DNA of 64,000 nt, taken from Hygrocybe punicea (taxonomy: Eukaryota > Basidiomycota > Agaricomycetes > Agaricales > Hygrophoraceae). The translations under genes and the position numbers were made by a program. Below, one piece after another: positions 1 to 11,514 of this stretch (position 1 is the first letter of the stretch; every line of letters begins with the position of its first letter). The notes under the pieces are model-generated. The model was not told the origin of the DNA. It ran no database searches and saw only the letters and a program-made list of their open reading frames with translations. The stretch lies in NCBI GenBank assembly GCA_963556145.1, contig OY744468.1, positions 2,294,001-2,358,000 on the forward strand. The letters are read 5' to 3'.

Positions 1-825
1 CGTGGCCAAACCAACACACCGATGAAACGCGTGTCCATCGAGGCGTAAAACCATAAAGGTGCCTGGCAAAAGGGAATCTGGAAGTTCAAATTTTCGAACG
101 TAGGCAAACTTGGATCCAGCCATTGTTGCAAACGGGCGGATGCCACGAAATTCAAGCTTGAATTGTCGGAACAGGGTTGTAATAAAAAAACCAATTTTAA
201 TTTCTGTTTTTGTTTGTAGTTAGCGACACAGCCACTGGCGCTACATCCGGACTTTACACAAATCCTAGTATTTCCGTCACATTGAGCGCTATATTGAGCG
301 CCAAGCCGTCAAAGCTTCAACATACGCTCAGTCATTGATACCAAACACACCTTTGGTCTGGCCCTAAAATCATTTGCTAAGTACTGGCAACAGGCATGGT
401 TCTCAGGACGTTGACCCGAAATACTGCTGGCAAGGACGAGGCCAGAAGATCACAAATGTTGGCTCTGCTCCTGCTCAGGAAAGGCGCCTCTCTCGGGGCC
501 GAGTGGTATTACGATATCGACGACCATCTGGGCATCTGGCTCAGTCGCAAACTCACGAACCGGGCGTAGTATTCTGTGAGACGACGAAGCTTAAGCTTAT
601 TTATGTAAATAAGCTCTTAAGCTTCAGCTTCGCCGTGCACATCGATATCACCAATATAAAAATATAAAAATATACTTGTCCATATTCTCCTATTCGGGGG
701 CGTGCGAATGTAAAAATATCTGTGACTCTGCTCAAGTCCTTGCAACTTTCCGAAGTCACACACACACACACACAGACACCATCAGTGCAGCTGCCGTTCA
801 TACACCAACTCATCACCCAACAGCC
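1..825. other. Non-coding stretch before first gene
   Basis: I see no convincing coding exon here. It holds a near-perfect inverted repeat at 586-625 and a short CA-type microsatellite at about 757-775, which lies just upstream of the first gene and probably falls in its 5' leader or promoter. Confidence 0.5.
586..625. repeat. Inverted repeat (hairpin), about 18-bp arms
   Basis: The left arm starts gaagcttaagcttattta and the right arm ends cttaagcttc. The arms pair with only a 2-nt bulge around a tiny loop. It could be a transcription-end hairpin or a short foldback remnant; nothing else supports a role. Confidence 0.5.
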
Positions 826-1579
826 ATGAGCTCCCCATATGCCTCGTTCTTCCGTCGTCGTATCATCGGACGAGCAGCGTCGCCGCCCACCTGGGCGTGC
901 TACGAGCAGATCCCGTACAACGACGACGAAGACGACTGTAGCGACAGTGCCTCCGAAGATGGTTCCTGCTCTGAGGATGGAGAGGACTATGTCCATGCCA
1001 CGCATGACAGCGGCTCCGACAATGAACACGTGGACACGAGCGAGAAGCACGATGACCTCGACATCGACATGGAGATGGACGAAGCGGAGGGCGACGATGG
1101 TGCCGTCAAGAAGTCCGCCGATTTCCAGAAAGATGTAAAGGGCAAGCAGCGTGCTATTGAGCCAGAGCCTGAGAGTCCCAAGAGACGTCATACGAAGAAG
1201 CGCCGGGGTTCGGTATTCACTCTGAGGCCCATTCTGACCATCCAGAAGAGTCAAGGGTTTGTCTGGAATCAAGTCGGTCTTTGCTTTCTTTGCTCTTCGT
1301 GGGACGTGGCATTCTTACGTTTCGCAAAGGATTTATTCGTTCCTCCGTACATCAAGGATAGATGTCGGTGTTCCGAGTCAATTGTTCTTCGATGTCTCTG
1401 GTGCTAACTGGTGGTTATCCCCCCAAACGTCATTAGATGTCGCGTCAACCTCGCCACCAAACTCGAGGGGTTTCATCTCCACTTCTGCGTCATCCACCAA
1501 TTCCGCTCTCACTGACTACGAGGTTGAAGTTGTAGAGATCAGAGTGACGGAAGGTGATCTGGACGATATCATCCCATAG
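826..1579 (+). CDS. Acidic orphan protein, two exons
   Basis: The ATG at 826 opens a frame encoding a strongly acidic, low-complexity N-terminal half (runs of Asp, Glu and Ser at about residues 28-95), followed by a basic Lys/Arg patch (KRRHTKKRRGS) that could act as a nuclear localisation signal. The frame is joined to a second one by an intron at 1257-1329 with a good GTTTGT donor, a CTTAC branch point and an AAG acceptor. Exon 2 (1330-1579) is Ser/Thr-rich and ends in a short acidic tail. The spliced product is about 226 residues. I do not recognise a domain. The start is the first ATG of the frame after a CA-rich leader. Its function is unknown; a nuclear location is inferred from composition only. 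Confidence 0.6.
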
Positions 1580-1748
1580 ACGAATCTCTGCACTCATTTT
1601 CCATATTCACGGCCTATTGCCTCGTAATTTTCTTCATCTTTTGACAAGTGTGTGGTTGACTAACATACAATATCGTGTATAAGCAAGACATCTTTTATTT
1701 TTTGGCTTTCCTTGGTGAAATATATATCCATAGACAAGCCACTCGGCA

Positions 1749-4054
1749 TCAAACAGTAGCCAAAAGGGCATCCTCCACCTCCTTCATCCTCGCTGCCTCC
1801 TTCACTCTCTCCATCTCTTTCTCCTTGAAAGCCTCGGTCTCGCGTGTCAGGACATATGACGGTGTCATATACGGCTTGTAATCCAAATGTCGCTTGACGT
1901 AAAAACACATGTAGGCTGCCGAGTTCAGGCACGCCCCCAAGCTCGAATGCGTCACTCTACAAGCGAACATGAGGACTCATCAGCATGCGCGCGCGGCAAG
2001 GGGGGACGGGGCCTTACTTCTCATCATCGAAACGATACCACTTCAGGCTCGGTTAGCTGCCGAACCAGAGACGACGACGTAATACAAGAAAAAAAACACA
2101 CCTCGTCTTGGAACCGTGCAAAATTAGTGTAGTGTCCGTTGTCTATTTGTCCTTCGTGGTTAATTACGGCAAAGAGGTCGTAGTCGTACATGGCTTCTGG
2201 TCCCAGGGAGCTGGAGTATCAAGATCATCGTCACGTTTACGGTTACACTCCACCCCCTTAAATCAGACGGCGACATTCTTACGCGAGTATTGAACCGCGG
2301 TTTTCCTTCTCTGTCTCCTTTTCTTTCATGCTCATGGCAAGGGTGGTAAACGACATCATGTTTATCGAGGCAGGAAATCGTATCTGAGCGTCAATTTTGC
2401 GAGCAGACAGCTTGTCCGATGATTTATGTTCGAAACGCTGCGCAGATATCAGCTTGGAAATATCACTTAAGCGAGAGGGATCACGTTACCTTGAACTGAA
2501 AGCTTAGGACCGGAGGTAGTTTTCGAATGCTGAGACGCTTGGTTGCTTCCTGATAGGCACGTAAAGTGTGGCGTAATGCTGATGCACCGATATACACGCA
2601 CATGAGATGCTTTACCACATTTTGCACAGCTGTATTCTTTTGGACCTAGCGTCTCGGGCTGCGTGAATCTAACAAAATAAAAAAAGTTCGCGCCACAATA
2701 CTCTTTGATTTTGGGTCAAGATTTCAACGATTCACCTTCGTAAACAACCAGCCAGCGTGTTTTCCCCTGACAAGATTTCTCCCTTCAACTCCAAACTGAT
2801 ATCCAGCATGGGATCGACGGTGGTCGTAACGTTACCACAGCGCTCGCATGTCACATCGCTTTGTAGCTGGCCAGCAAAAGTAGAATGGATAATGCAAATG
2901 CAAGACACGTTTGTTGATCCGCGCGAGGTAGTATGGATTTGGTTGAGAGCAGCAATGAAGAATTCGTGCGCGTCTTGTTGTGCGTAACCAGATAATTCTG
3001 ACGAAGCACGCCATGTTGTCGCGAGAAAATTGACAGGACCATACGGGGAGCTATCACCGGAGTAGATCTGGGAGTCCAAGTCGTGATGGTCAAAACATCT
3101 ACAAAACAATGCATTGCCTACCTCCGCAAAAAGCTTGTCCATTTCACAACATGTACAGTCTTTCAGCTTGCAGAGTTTGAAGTTGTGTTTGTCGCTTAGG
3201 AAGAAATTGCGGAGGAGTGGATTATGCAGAAATGATTGAAGAACCACGTTCAGGAAACACGTCTGACCGAGGTTCAGCAGCCCTCTTCGACCTTTGATAC
3301 ATGTTCTTGGTATAACACAGTAGGGATAGGCATTTCGAAAAGGAACTGACCTTGGCAAGGAATTGCCACAGCGCCTTCCATGGCGGCAATCTCTTTCGCG
3401 TTCGGGATCCAAACACGGAATGGTTCGCGAGGTTTTCTTGCCACTGGACCAAGACGGGTCAGGCTGCAAAACAAAAGAAAGGGGCTGGAAACCTCAAGTC
3501 TCGATGCTAACCTTGAAACCGAGTTTGCTTCTCTTCAGCCGATATTACGGTGATCAAGTATGTTTCATCAATGACCGCGTCGTAGATGAAATCATTGCAT
3601 TCTGAGCAGAATATCGATCCAGACTTGATATCTGCACCTACTCAGAACAGCGACATGAGCATTCGGAAACTCACCCCAATGCTAGTACCTTCTCTCATAC
3701 TAACAAAATAGGTGACTTGCTTCCTTGAGGTGTGCCGCTACGTGGCCGCCTGACCAACATCCAGCATAGGCGCAATGCAAACATACAAAAGGCCGGAAAA
3801 GCGCCAGCCCGCAAGTGCCGCAGCTAGGAGACGATACCTAGCACACACAGAGTAAGAAACTGGGTTTCGATTGGGGTAACGCTTACTTTCGCAGGGTTTG
3901 CTGAATGTTTCAAGTCATGGGAACGATAGACATGCCAGGCGACCACGGACTTGTATTTGTTCAACAGAGTAGTTTTCGCGGTGGCATCGGCAAGAGTGGA
4001 TGTGATATGCGAACATCTTGTCGCGTCTGATTCAGGAGTTACTGTTGCGTCCAT
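1749..4054 (-). CDS. UBP8: Ubp8/USP22-type ubiquitin hydrolase (SAGA DUB module)
   Basis: This is a cysteine protease that removes ubiquitin from histone H2B as part of the SAGA co-activator's DUB module in the nucleus. About eleven exons are visible. The N-terminal exon starts MDATVTPESD. Next comes a ZnF-UBP domain (CGTCGLALFRPFVCLHCAYA, then GHVAAHLKEASHLFC). The peptidase C19 core follows, with the Cys box GLLNLGQTCFLN near 3290-3250, the conserved SGYAQQDAHEFF segment, two CxxC zinc pairs (CERCG and CAKCG), and the His box NHEGQIDNGHYTNF near 2150-2190. The last exon ends at 1749 with a charged helical tail. The order and spacing match Ubp8/USP22 better than other USPs. Catalytic Cys and His are present and I see no lesion. 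Exon limits were placed by eye from GT-AG sites. Confidence 0.88.
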
Positions 4055-5076
4055 TTTGGCCCAATTGTATACAAATCCAAGAGTACAAAGCCCCTCTGGT
4101 TGCTGGTTTTTGCCTCCCAGGATCTTGAGCCCACAGGGAAACACTCCCACTGGACTTCAAGTTAGTGCATAGAACTTGCGTTGGACTTCAAATTGAATCC
4201 AGCCACAACTTGATCGAACCGTAACGGTCCGGTCGTTGCCGCCGCAGTGACTACGCCACCCCTCGGCGTGAAATCTTCAGTTTCTTCATGGGACGTTTAT
4301 CGCCCGTCAGCCGATCCCAACGAGCCATGATGCCTTCGCCAACCTTGTCCATCCCTGGGCTGTTTTGTGACCTGTCATTGCGGTCAAGTTCTTCACGACT
4401 ATAATAATCTCAAACATCAAGAAGAAATATGTTCAAGACTACGTGAAACACCCGCTGATTTTCGACGAGAAAACGGGATCAAACCAAGAGGTCCTGCAAG
4501 CCTTTGATGCTCGTTGAGGCTGGCCACAAATTACACTTTCCTTACAATCTCAATAGACTTTTTTGCACACTGCGCGACACGATGCCGAGAAGTTATTATC
4601 TGACATCATCATCAATGCGGTCTACGGCGCAGAAGACTCCTCTGAAGTTGAAGTTAACGGCACGAGCAAGAGAATTACACATTTGTTGGAGCCGGTTTGG
4701 GTGGATCCATCTAAAGGAGTTGATCATCGAACCGCAGCAAGGCCTTCGCCTGTCGAACAATCATCCTATTCTCATCGCGTCGAGAGAGATACTCCAATTG
4801 TTTACGAGTGAGATATAGGTGCTCTTGTCAACGCGATGATAAACCATTTCCATGTGGCTTGGACTGCTGTCATGTTCATCTTGGACGACAAACTACGTAC
4901 GACAGGCTTTAGTTACTATGGTCGTACAGTTTTCATTGCCAAGCTACTGGGACGCTCTCCTCACGGTTCTCGCTAGTTCGTGAGTCTTACCTTCATTCAT
5001 ACCCACAAGGGCTACTACAATACAACTAAGAATACATGTAACCATCAACTATGAGATAAAAGTAAAACAGTACATA
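4055..5076. other. Intergenic stretch with unidentified ORF fragments
   Basis: Short open frames occur on the plus strand (for example around 4563-4811), but they do not join through plausible introns into a protein I recognise and contain in-frame stops. It may hold a decayed gene. The left edge is the Ubp8 promoter side. Confidence 0.35.
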
Positions 5077-7315
5077 TCAGGCAAGCTTAGGAAACCGCCA
5101 AGGTAGAAACTTCCATTCTTTCTTCTGAGCAGTTCCATTCGGAGACCGTAACTGTAACTTCGAGACTTCGTCTTCTAGCTTGATAATGTGTTCACGTAAC
5201 ACCACCGCATCCTCCACCGTTTCGTCATCATCTGTTTGGACCCCTACTCCCACATGCGCAACTGGATCTTCTTCCGGCAGGGTAGTCAACCCCACCAAAC
5301 CAGCGTCAACATCTTCCAAACCGGTTGAGAGATCAGGGACACGACTTCGTGGCTGTGTCCCAGATTGAGTAACGGAGAGGAAAGGAACATGGTTCGGGCC
5401 ACGCCGACTCCCAGAAGGAAGCCAGAGGGTTCTGTCGGTAGAATGAACATATTTCTGAACGACGGGTCTGACGAAGTCGACGGAGGGGTTTGCATTTCCG
5501 TCACCAGGCGAGATCAAGGGCGAGAGTTCCTCCTCGAGCGACGAGAAGTTGGGCAATGAGAGGGTTGGAGGAATTGAAATCCGATTACAGGATGGCGCCG
5601 GCACCAAGAGAGCAGGACGTCGGCGAGTGGTGTCAGGGCTTGTTCCTGTATCTGGTTGGGCTATTGCTGTAGTGTCTGGATGCTCGGGCATTGCAGCAAT
5701 CTGATGTATGGGGTCTGGGATCCTACTGTCATTCTGCACGTTAGCGGGCGCTGGCGTTTCGCCAATTTCACGTAATTCATGCAGGTCATCACCGGAGTGC
5801 GACTGCTTCGAGTCACTCGGACTCAGAGCGGTCGCACTCTGTTGAACGTGGCCTTGACTGGCGCCAGCGAGAGACGTAGGTAGATCAGATTTCAACTTAT
5901 CAGAGGTTAGGTGACCGGAGTTTTCATCCGAAATAGCTTCGGCAGAAGAGGACTGCTCTGCGTTGGTCATCGTTTCCTCAGTTTCGTCACACACTCCGCG
6001 GGTACGTATAGAGGTGGAGGTGGGATCAACTGATCGCCTTCCAGCATCGCCTTCAATGAACGTCTGAACAACGACGGTGGTGTGGATGTCTGCAATATCG
6101 TCGCGGTGAAAATTTGACAAAGTGGTGACGACATTGTCGTTGCCTCCGATGGAACCATCAACCGTACGTATGGTTGGGGGGACATATTGTGCGGTGGGCA
6201 TCTGCGGGGTCGGGGTCGAGGTCCGGGATCCAGAGGAATCAGGTGGATCGTCGCTGAGAATGGAGCCACCTAGATTCTTTTTTGTCGGTTGCCCTTTGTT
6301 TTCACCATGTTGCTCTGTCATCACCCAGTCGGCACCGGCAGTAGTTCCCCTAGAATCCAGATTTCGAGCTTCGATGTTTGTTTCATCATCCGAAAGGTGA
6401 TCAACGGACGTCGCAGGTGAAAGAGTCGCTGAATCTTGACGTGTGGCGCCACCACGTGATTCAAGATCGGAGGAAATAAAACTTTCACCAGCAGGGCTCT
6501 CTGGCTCATGCTCTACGGGATTTATGTCGGGACCAGAAGTCGGGGTTGACTCAAATGCGCCAGGCATCCTCGGCTCCGGGGTGCTCAAGTCAACGGGCAC
6601 GTCTGTGGAATGCGGCTGTTGCGGACGCTGCTCCGTGTCGGCATTCTGTCGGTCATCAGCAGCCATCGGCTGTGGAATGGCCACCTCAGAGGTTACTTCC
6701 GTTGCCTGGCTGTCGAAACCGTGCCGTGTAGAAATAGCAACGGTAAGATTCGAAGGATCAGAGGTACGGTCGTCGCGTCCAGGTGAGTGAGAGAATCCGT
6801 TAATGGCACGGTTGTCATCAAAATTTGTGGCCGAGTGAACGGTGGTGTTCGTCAGGATAGATTCTTGAGCTGTGACGGTTGGCGTGGATGGTGTGGCGGA
6901 CGTCACGACGATATCTGGTAAATTTTGATTCAGGTGTGTGCGACCACCTGTGGGATCGGCCGGCAATTCAATGCCCTTGAGTTGTAACAACGCGCGCAAG
7001 AGTTCCTCGGAACCACCAGACAATCTCATTAAAACAACCAACAGTCAAACAAAGGTTAATCCGTGTGAACAGAAGGCAGAAACCTTTTAAGGCCGTCCTC
7101 GGGGAGGGTTAAAAGATCTTTCCCTGCCAGTGAGTAGCTCGTCACAAACTTAGCGGCATCACAAGCCGCTCCTCCCATGCTAACCCCCCGAATATACCTT
7201 GCTAATTGTTGGGCGTCCCATTGCTTGACCTGTTTGTAAAACTCTCAGCCAAAGGAAGGCGCTGGAATTGTGTGGCGCTGACCTCGCGTGCCTCGAATAA
7301 CCTAAAACCACTCAT
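5077..7315 (-). CDS. SAM-domain protein with C-terminal coiled coil
   Basis: Three exons: 7315-7283 (MSGFRLFEARE), 7229-7084 and 7024-5077. Introns are 53 and 59 nt with GT-AG ends, and the phases fit, giving about 708 residues. Residues about 12-75 resemble a sterile alpha motif: an early Trp in VKQWDAQQLARYIRG, an AAKFVTSYSLAGKDLLTL core and a terminal helix EELLRALLQLKG. SAM domains mediate protein-protein or RNA contacts. The middle (about residues 80-600) is long, Ser/Thr/Pro/Asp-rich and probably disordered. Near the C-terminus is a heptad-like stretch (LREHIIKLEDEVSKLQL), then a basic end. Exact function is unknown; an adaptor or scaffold role is inferred from this architecture. The SAM assignment rests on pattern recognition and should be treated as likely rather than certain. 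Confidence 0.7.
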
Positions 7316-7403
7316 ATATGTGAAGTACGATGAATAGGTATGACCTGGAGAGCTTTCCAATTCTTGTTCCAGGCCGAAACACCCTCCAGGAATAAAAAGG
7401 CGA

Positions 7404-7814
7404 TCAGGAGTCGCCAGAGCTAAATTGCGGGGAAATGATGCGGTGGACAGCCAGAATGGTGGCGCAATTTAAAAAAGAGACTTTGGGGGCACGACTTGAG
7501 CTATTTGGATGATTTAACACGGACGGTGAAGAGGCGTTGACTGAAGGTGGATTGGGGGGATCAACGGTGAGGGTCCATGAAATCGCTGTTAAATTCATGT
7601 TTTTGAGCTCCGCGAGAGAAGGTTGGAACGTGTTGTTCACAAGCGCCCAAGAATGTTTGTGGGCGTACTGCATGTTCACCAGGAGAGGAAAACTACCTGA
7701 AACGATCCGCATTGTTTGCTCAGCCCTGAGTCGTAAACATAAGACCAATACTCTCACCGATAATAACTGGAGTCGTTGAAGACCAATAAATAGTGATAAT
7801 ATCGTTTCCTGCAA
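7404..7814 (-). other. Coding-like fragment, partly duplicated at 25 kb
   Basis: A 136-codon open frame on the minus strand. Its last about 90 residues read like a real protein end (for example NMQYAHKHSWALVNNTF and SWTLTVDPPNPPSVNAS) with several N-glycosylation-type sites. Most of it, 7433-7676, is repeated near 25026-25279 with mostly silent-looking differences. No upstream exon that would complete a gene could be fixed. It may be the 3' exon of a surface protein gene or a gene relic. I do not recognise the family. Confidence 0.4.
7433..7676. repeat. Dispersed duplicated segment, copy 1
   Basis: About 244 bp that reappear in the same orientation at 25026-25279. The shared part starts at aatgatgcgg and ends at actgcatgt; sequence outside those limits is unrelated. 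Copy 2 has small insertions relative to this copy. Confidence 0.75.
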
Positions 7815-10162
7815 AAGTAACCGTTATCCACATCTGATAACTTCTCCGCAGTTCGCACTCGGACTGTCCAAGTGTTGAAGCCGGCGCAGTCAAGATAAGA
7901 CCAGTTGACCAGTGGGCGTATGTTGGTTCACACGCTCAATCCAACCTGCCCTAAAGTGCTTCAATGAAAATCGGATTTTTTTTCTTGCCAAACACCGTCC
8001 ATATTCTTGCGCTCGACGGCGTTCAGGTTCTGGCTCGCAGGTTCTGGATCGCATGTGAGTTCTCGGTTGCCTATGCTAGTCGTTCAACGACTCCGACGTG
8101 ATGATTTCTATTAGTCTTTACTATTGTCGACCGTCAAACCTAGACGTCGACAGAATGCGTTATATTTTTGTCATAGTTACACTGATCGGTTTCCTCTCGT
8201 CCTGTCGCTTTTATTCATTACTCGAATACTCACCTTCTATATATCCAGGCGCTGTATTATGCAGGGGCAGATTTTTTGCTGAAAATCGGTCGCCAGGGTG
8301 AGTCGCATTTTCTCGTGTATCCTTCCCGTCCCCAACTCGCAGATGATCCCACACATTCAAACTAGAGTATATGAATGCCTTCAGGCACAATGCTTTAAAT
8401 GTAGCTTAACTTCTACTGATTTGTTATACCCTCCGTTCATCCTTGATCTCTACTTACTTCCTCTGTTTGCAGGCAACTATCGGTAACATGCTTCGGTAGT
8501 CTTTCCGCGTGAGTAGTGATCTTTAACCATTTGGATGATCATAACAAGGAGTTACCGGCTGATGCCTTCTCATTGGGAGGGCATTTGACGAGAAACCCCA
8601 GGCTGTATTTCAAACATTTCTGACACTTGCATCACCTCCGCACCTGTCTTCCTCCATACTGAATCCTTCCCGTCACAGTGTGTCGTAGATTGTCGTGGAC
8701 ACTTGAACCCGCCTTGCGGACAGATAAGCAGACAGACTTGACCGACAGGTAGTTTCCTGGTTCTTTTACTTTCTGGATGATGTTCCATCACGACGGTCTT
8801 CGTACTACGCTGCCGAAACGGCCCGCCACAGCTCATTCATTCGGGCAACCCCTTCTGATCATTTCTCTTCGGCGCCTCCATAATGTTTTGTGCTCAACGA
8901 TCTATAGGATGGTCTGCTCGCGGACTTCAGCGAATCCTGTCCCCCGAGACAGAGCATCACACGAGTGAGTACCGTTCCCTCCTTTGGATTAAAGCCTTTC
9001 CACCAATTCTACATTCGTCGATGATGATCGATCTCATGATAATCAACTAGAAGCTGTTGCTGAGCTTCGGCGTGGATTACAATGTGAATATTCTGACCTG
9101 CCTTGCCTTGCCTTCGATGTTCCTTGATATCTTATTGATGCCTTCTATCAGTAGAACCTGTTTGACGTTGTCAATTCGCGTTTCCGCATGCAATAACTGG
9201 AGAGGTGATTTACCTTGTCTTAACTGGCTTCTGCTGTTACCCCTGGTTTGATCGCAGTTGCATGCACACCACGACAACGTGGGGTATAGATACACTACAA
9301 TCGGGATGATTCTGCCTCTTGAATTGATTGACCGAACCTGTACTTGTTTTCCGAGACCGTGCCCTTTCCCTCAGTACATCGCGAGATCCCGCCGGCATGA
9401 CAATGTCTACACAGGATTTCACAAGTTTATTATTATGTCGAGGACATTTGGCACCTGCGCTTGGGATTATTGCGTTACTTACCATCATATCCGTCGCCTT
9501 ACAATGTTATAAATGACCTAACGATTGCCAACAACGAGCTTAACATTCACTGAGAAGCACTTTGACAACATTTCCAATTTTTATGCAGACAATTTTGCAC
9601 TTTGTTATCTGAAACTTGATCTGAAATCACCAAGTTGTCGAATCTCATGGGATAGGCTTGTAGACGTCAAAGGAGTGCAAATGTTCAAGTAACACTGTCC
9701 TGGTATATCCTATGATACCTCCCGAGTACTGACAAGGTCAACGCTAGGACTAAGCCCATCACGACAACTAAATGGCACCAGTGACGCGCCGTGTTTATGC
9801 TATCAAGCACTGCACAGATAAACCAGCTGAGGATCGTCCACGACATTGAACTTGTTGATGGCAATGGCACCGAGCACCAAATGAAAAAAACAGGATAAGG
9901 TACGATGATGCCTATCGCTTGACGACGGTGAATCTACCAGGGCAAACAGTGCCCGTGAGTGATCACTGCTACTGATTTTCGTCCTACTTTTCCCACTGAT
10001 ACTTACCGCATCACGTCCGAGTTCTAGGTTGCATCTCGTCGCACATTGGAATCTTGACAAGGTGGACGCGGTGTGAATGGCCATGATGTTCATGACGACT
10101 TGAAAAGATGGGAACGCAATCAGGTTTTTACTCACATACCCCTTCGTACGTGCTTCTCCCGC
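7815..10162. other. No confident gene; possible Cys-rich membrane protein exons
   Basis: The plus strand has several short open frames flanked by GT-AG-like sites: a hydrophobic start at 8155 (MRYIFVIVTLIGFLSS), Cys-containing pieces near 8680-8740, 8880-8970 and 9340-9380, and a last piece ending at 9516 with a membrane-like helix (LAPALGIIALLTIISVALQ). These could be exons of one secreted or membrane protein, but I could not connect their phases. I make no gene call. Confidence 0.25.
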
Positions 10163-11370
10163 ATGACGACCATTCTCCAACAAATTTTCGCTCTTCTGCT
10201 CACGATGAGCATTATACCGCAGATGGCGGTCACAGCTCAAATTGTAAGTACTCTTGTGGATCTATCATGTTTCGGCTAAAAGATCTGTGACATAAAAGAT
10301 AGTCGATGCTGTTTGTACGCAAGCGCAATGGGCGAGTAGCATGCCAATTGAGATCGAAGCTTTCCCTCCAAGCTCACACTGTTTCCCAGACTTTCAATCA
10401 CAAGGGCCAGGACCCGTGCCTGGGTACGCTGCAAGGTTTTTTGTGCGGTGCACAGTCGCTTGACATCGTGAACAGTGGCGGCCACCCTTATGGGTACATG
10501 CTACAGTGGTTCATTTCACTTCAACGCACTCCCCCTTCCCTACATCGGCTGGAGTAACAATGGCCCGGATAGCGGTCAAGCCAACTTATGCTGGTGTAGC
10601 ACGGTCACTTATGCCCTGAATTCGGCATGCGGCTACTGTCAAGGTGGCACATGGGATTCGTGAATCTATTCTTCTTTCTTGCAGCCTCTTTTTGCACCTT
10701 ACCTCGTTCATTACAGGTGGCATTATTGGAGTTATAACTGCTCGGCATCCGAAATCACCATCGGGTCATTTCCTTTGATTTTCCCCACCAACATCAGTGT
10801 TCCTATGTGGGCATATCTAGACCCCACTGCGAGTGCGTCTGGAAATTCCTGGAACATCGACCTTGCACAGACACTAGTGGGTACGCGATGTATATTTTAT
10901 CAAATTTAAACTGTAATCTGACTCATGTGTGTGGAACAAAAGCTTCACCTGACATTCCAGGCGGCTCGAAACCCACCACGATTGCAGGCCCATCACACAC
11001 AACCATTACCGGCCCCACCATTTCATCACTCAATACTTCCATGACCACCACCTCCACCTCCCCCTCCAGTCCTTCTTCGACAATCAGCACACAGATATCC
11101 GATCATTCCTCTCGGACAATTGACATCGCTGTTGGCATTGCGGCTGGCTGTGGTGTGGTTGCCGTTGCAGGCTGTATTTTCTTCTGTTGTGTGATGTACA
11201 GTCGCTGCAGACTGCCTGCCCCCATCCGCATCGGGAGGGTCTCCGGGGAGATAACAGGCGGTGTCAGTTCAAGCTCTACTACTCCTTATAGCCTAAGTGA
11301 GGAAAGGCAACAAAGCCTATCTTTACCAAACGGAATGTCCAAAAATTTGGTAGGTATTCGAGTGTCCTAG
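10163..11370 (+). CDS. Secreted Cys-rich, single-pass transmembrane protein
   Basis: Exon 1 (10163-10243) encodes a signal peptide (MTTILQQIFALLLTMSIIPQ...). Later exons were set by GT-AG sites and phase: one ending at 10423, then 10476-10659, 10717-10880 and about 10943-11370. Joined, they give the pattern GQDPCLVAATLMGTCYSGSF, CWCSTVTYALNSACGYCQGG, SWHYWSYNC and SVPMWAYLDPT, which I recognise from a large unnamed family of Agaricomycete surface proteins with an extracellular Cys-rich domain. A Ser/Thr-rich stalk follows, then one transmembrane helix (AVGIAAGCGVVAVAGCIFFC) and a short cytoplasmic tail. The 5' border of exon 2 (10283-10303) is not resolved. The ligand and role are unknown; cell-wall or surface sensing is inferred from the layout. 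Confidence 0.72.
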
Positions 11371-11514
11371 GCTTCCTTGTTGTAAAGTAATATGAATTTT
11401 AGTCGGGAAGGGTGGTTGATCCTTACCCAAACCTAACTAACTACACGTGTTACATTATGGAAAAGATCCCGGAAAGTAACAAAAAAAACGGATAGCGGAT
11501 AAAACAACTTCTCC

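Noticed and set aside
4504..4818. Possible gene between Ubp8 and the SAM protein
   Set aside because: Frames break at stops, have no good splice sites and match no family I know.
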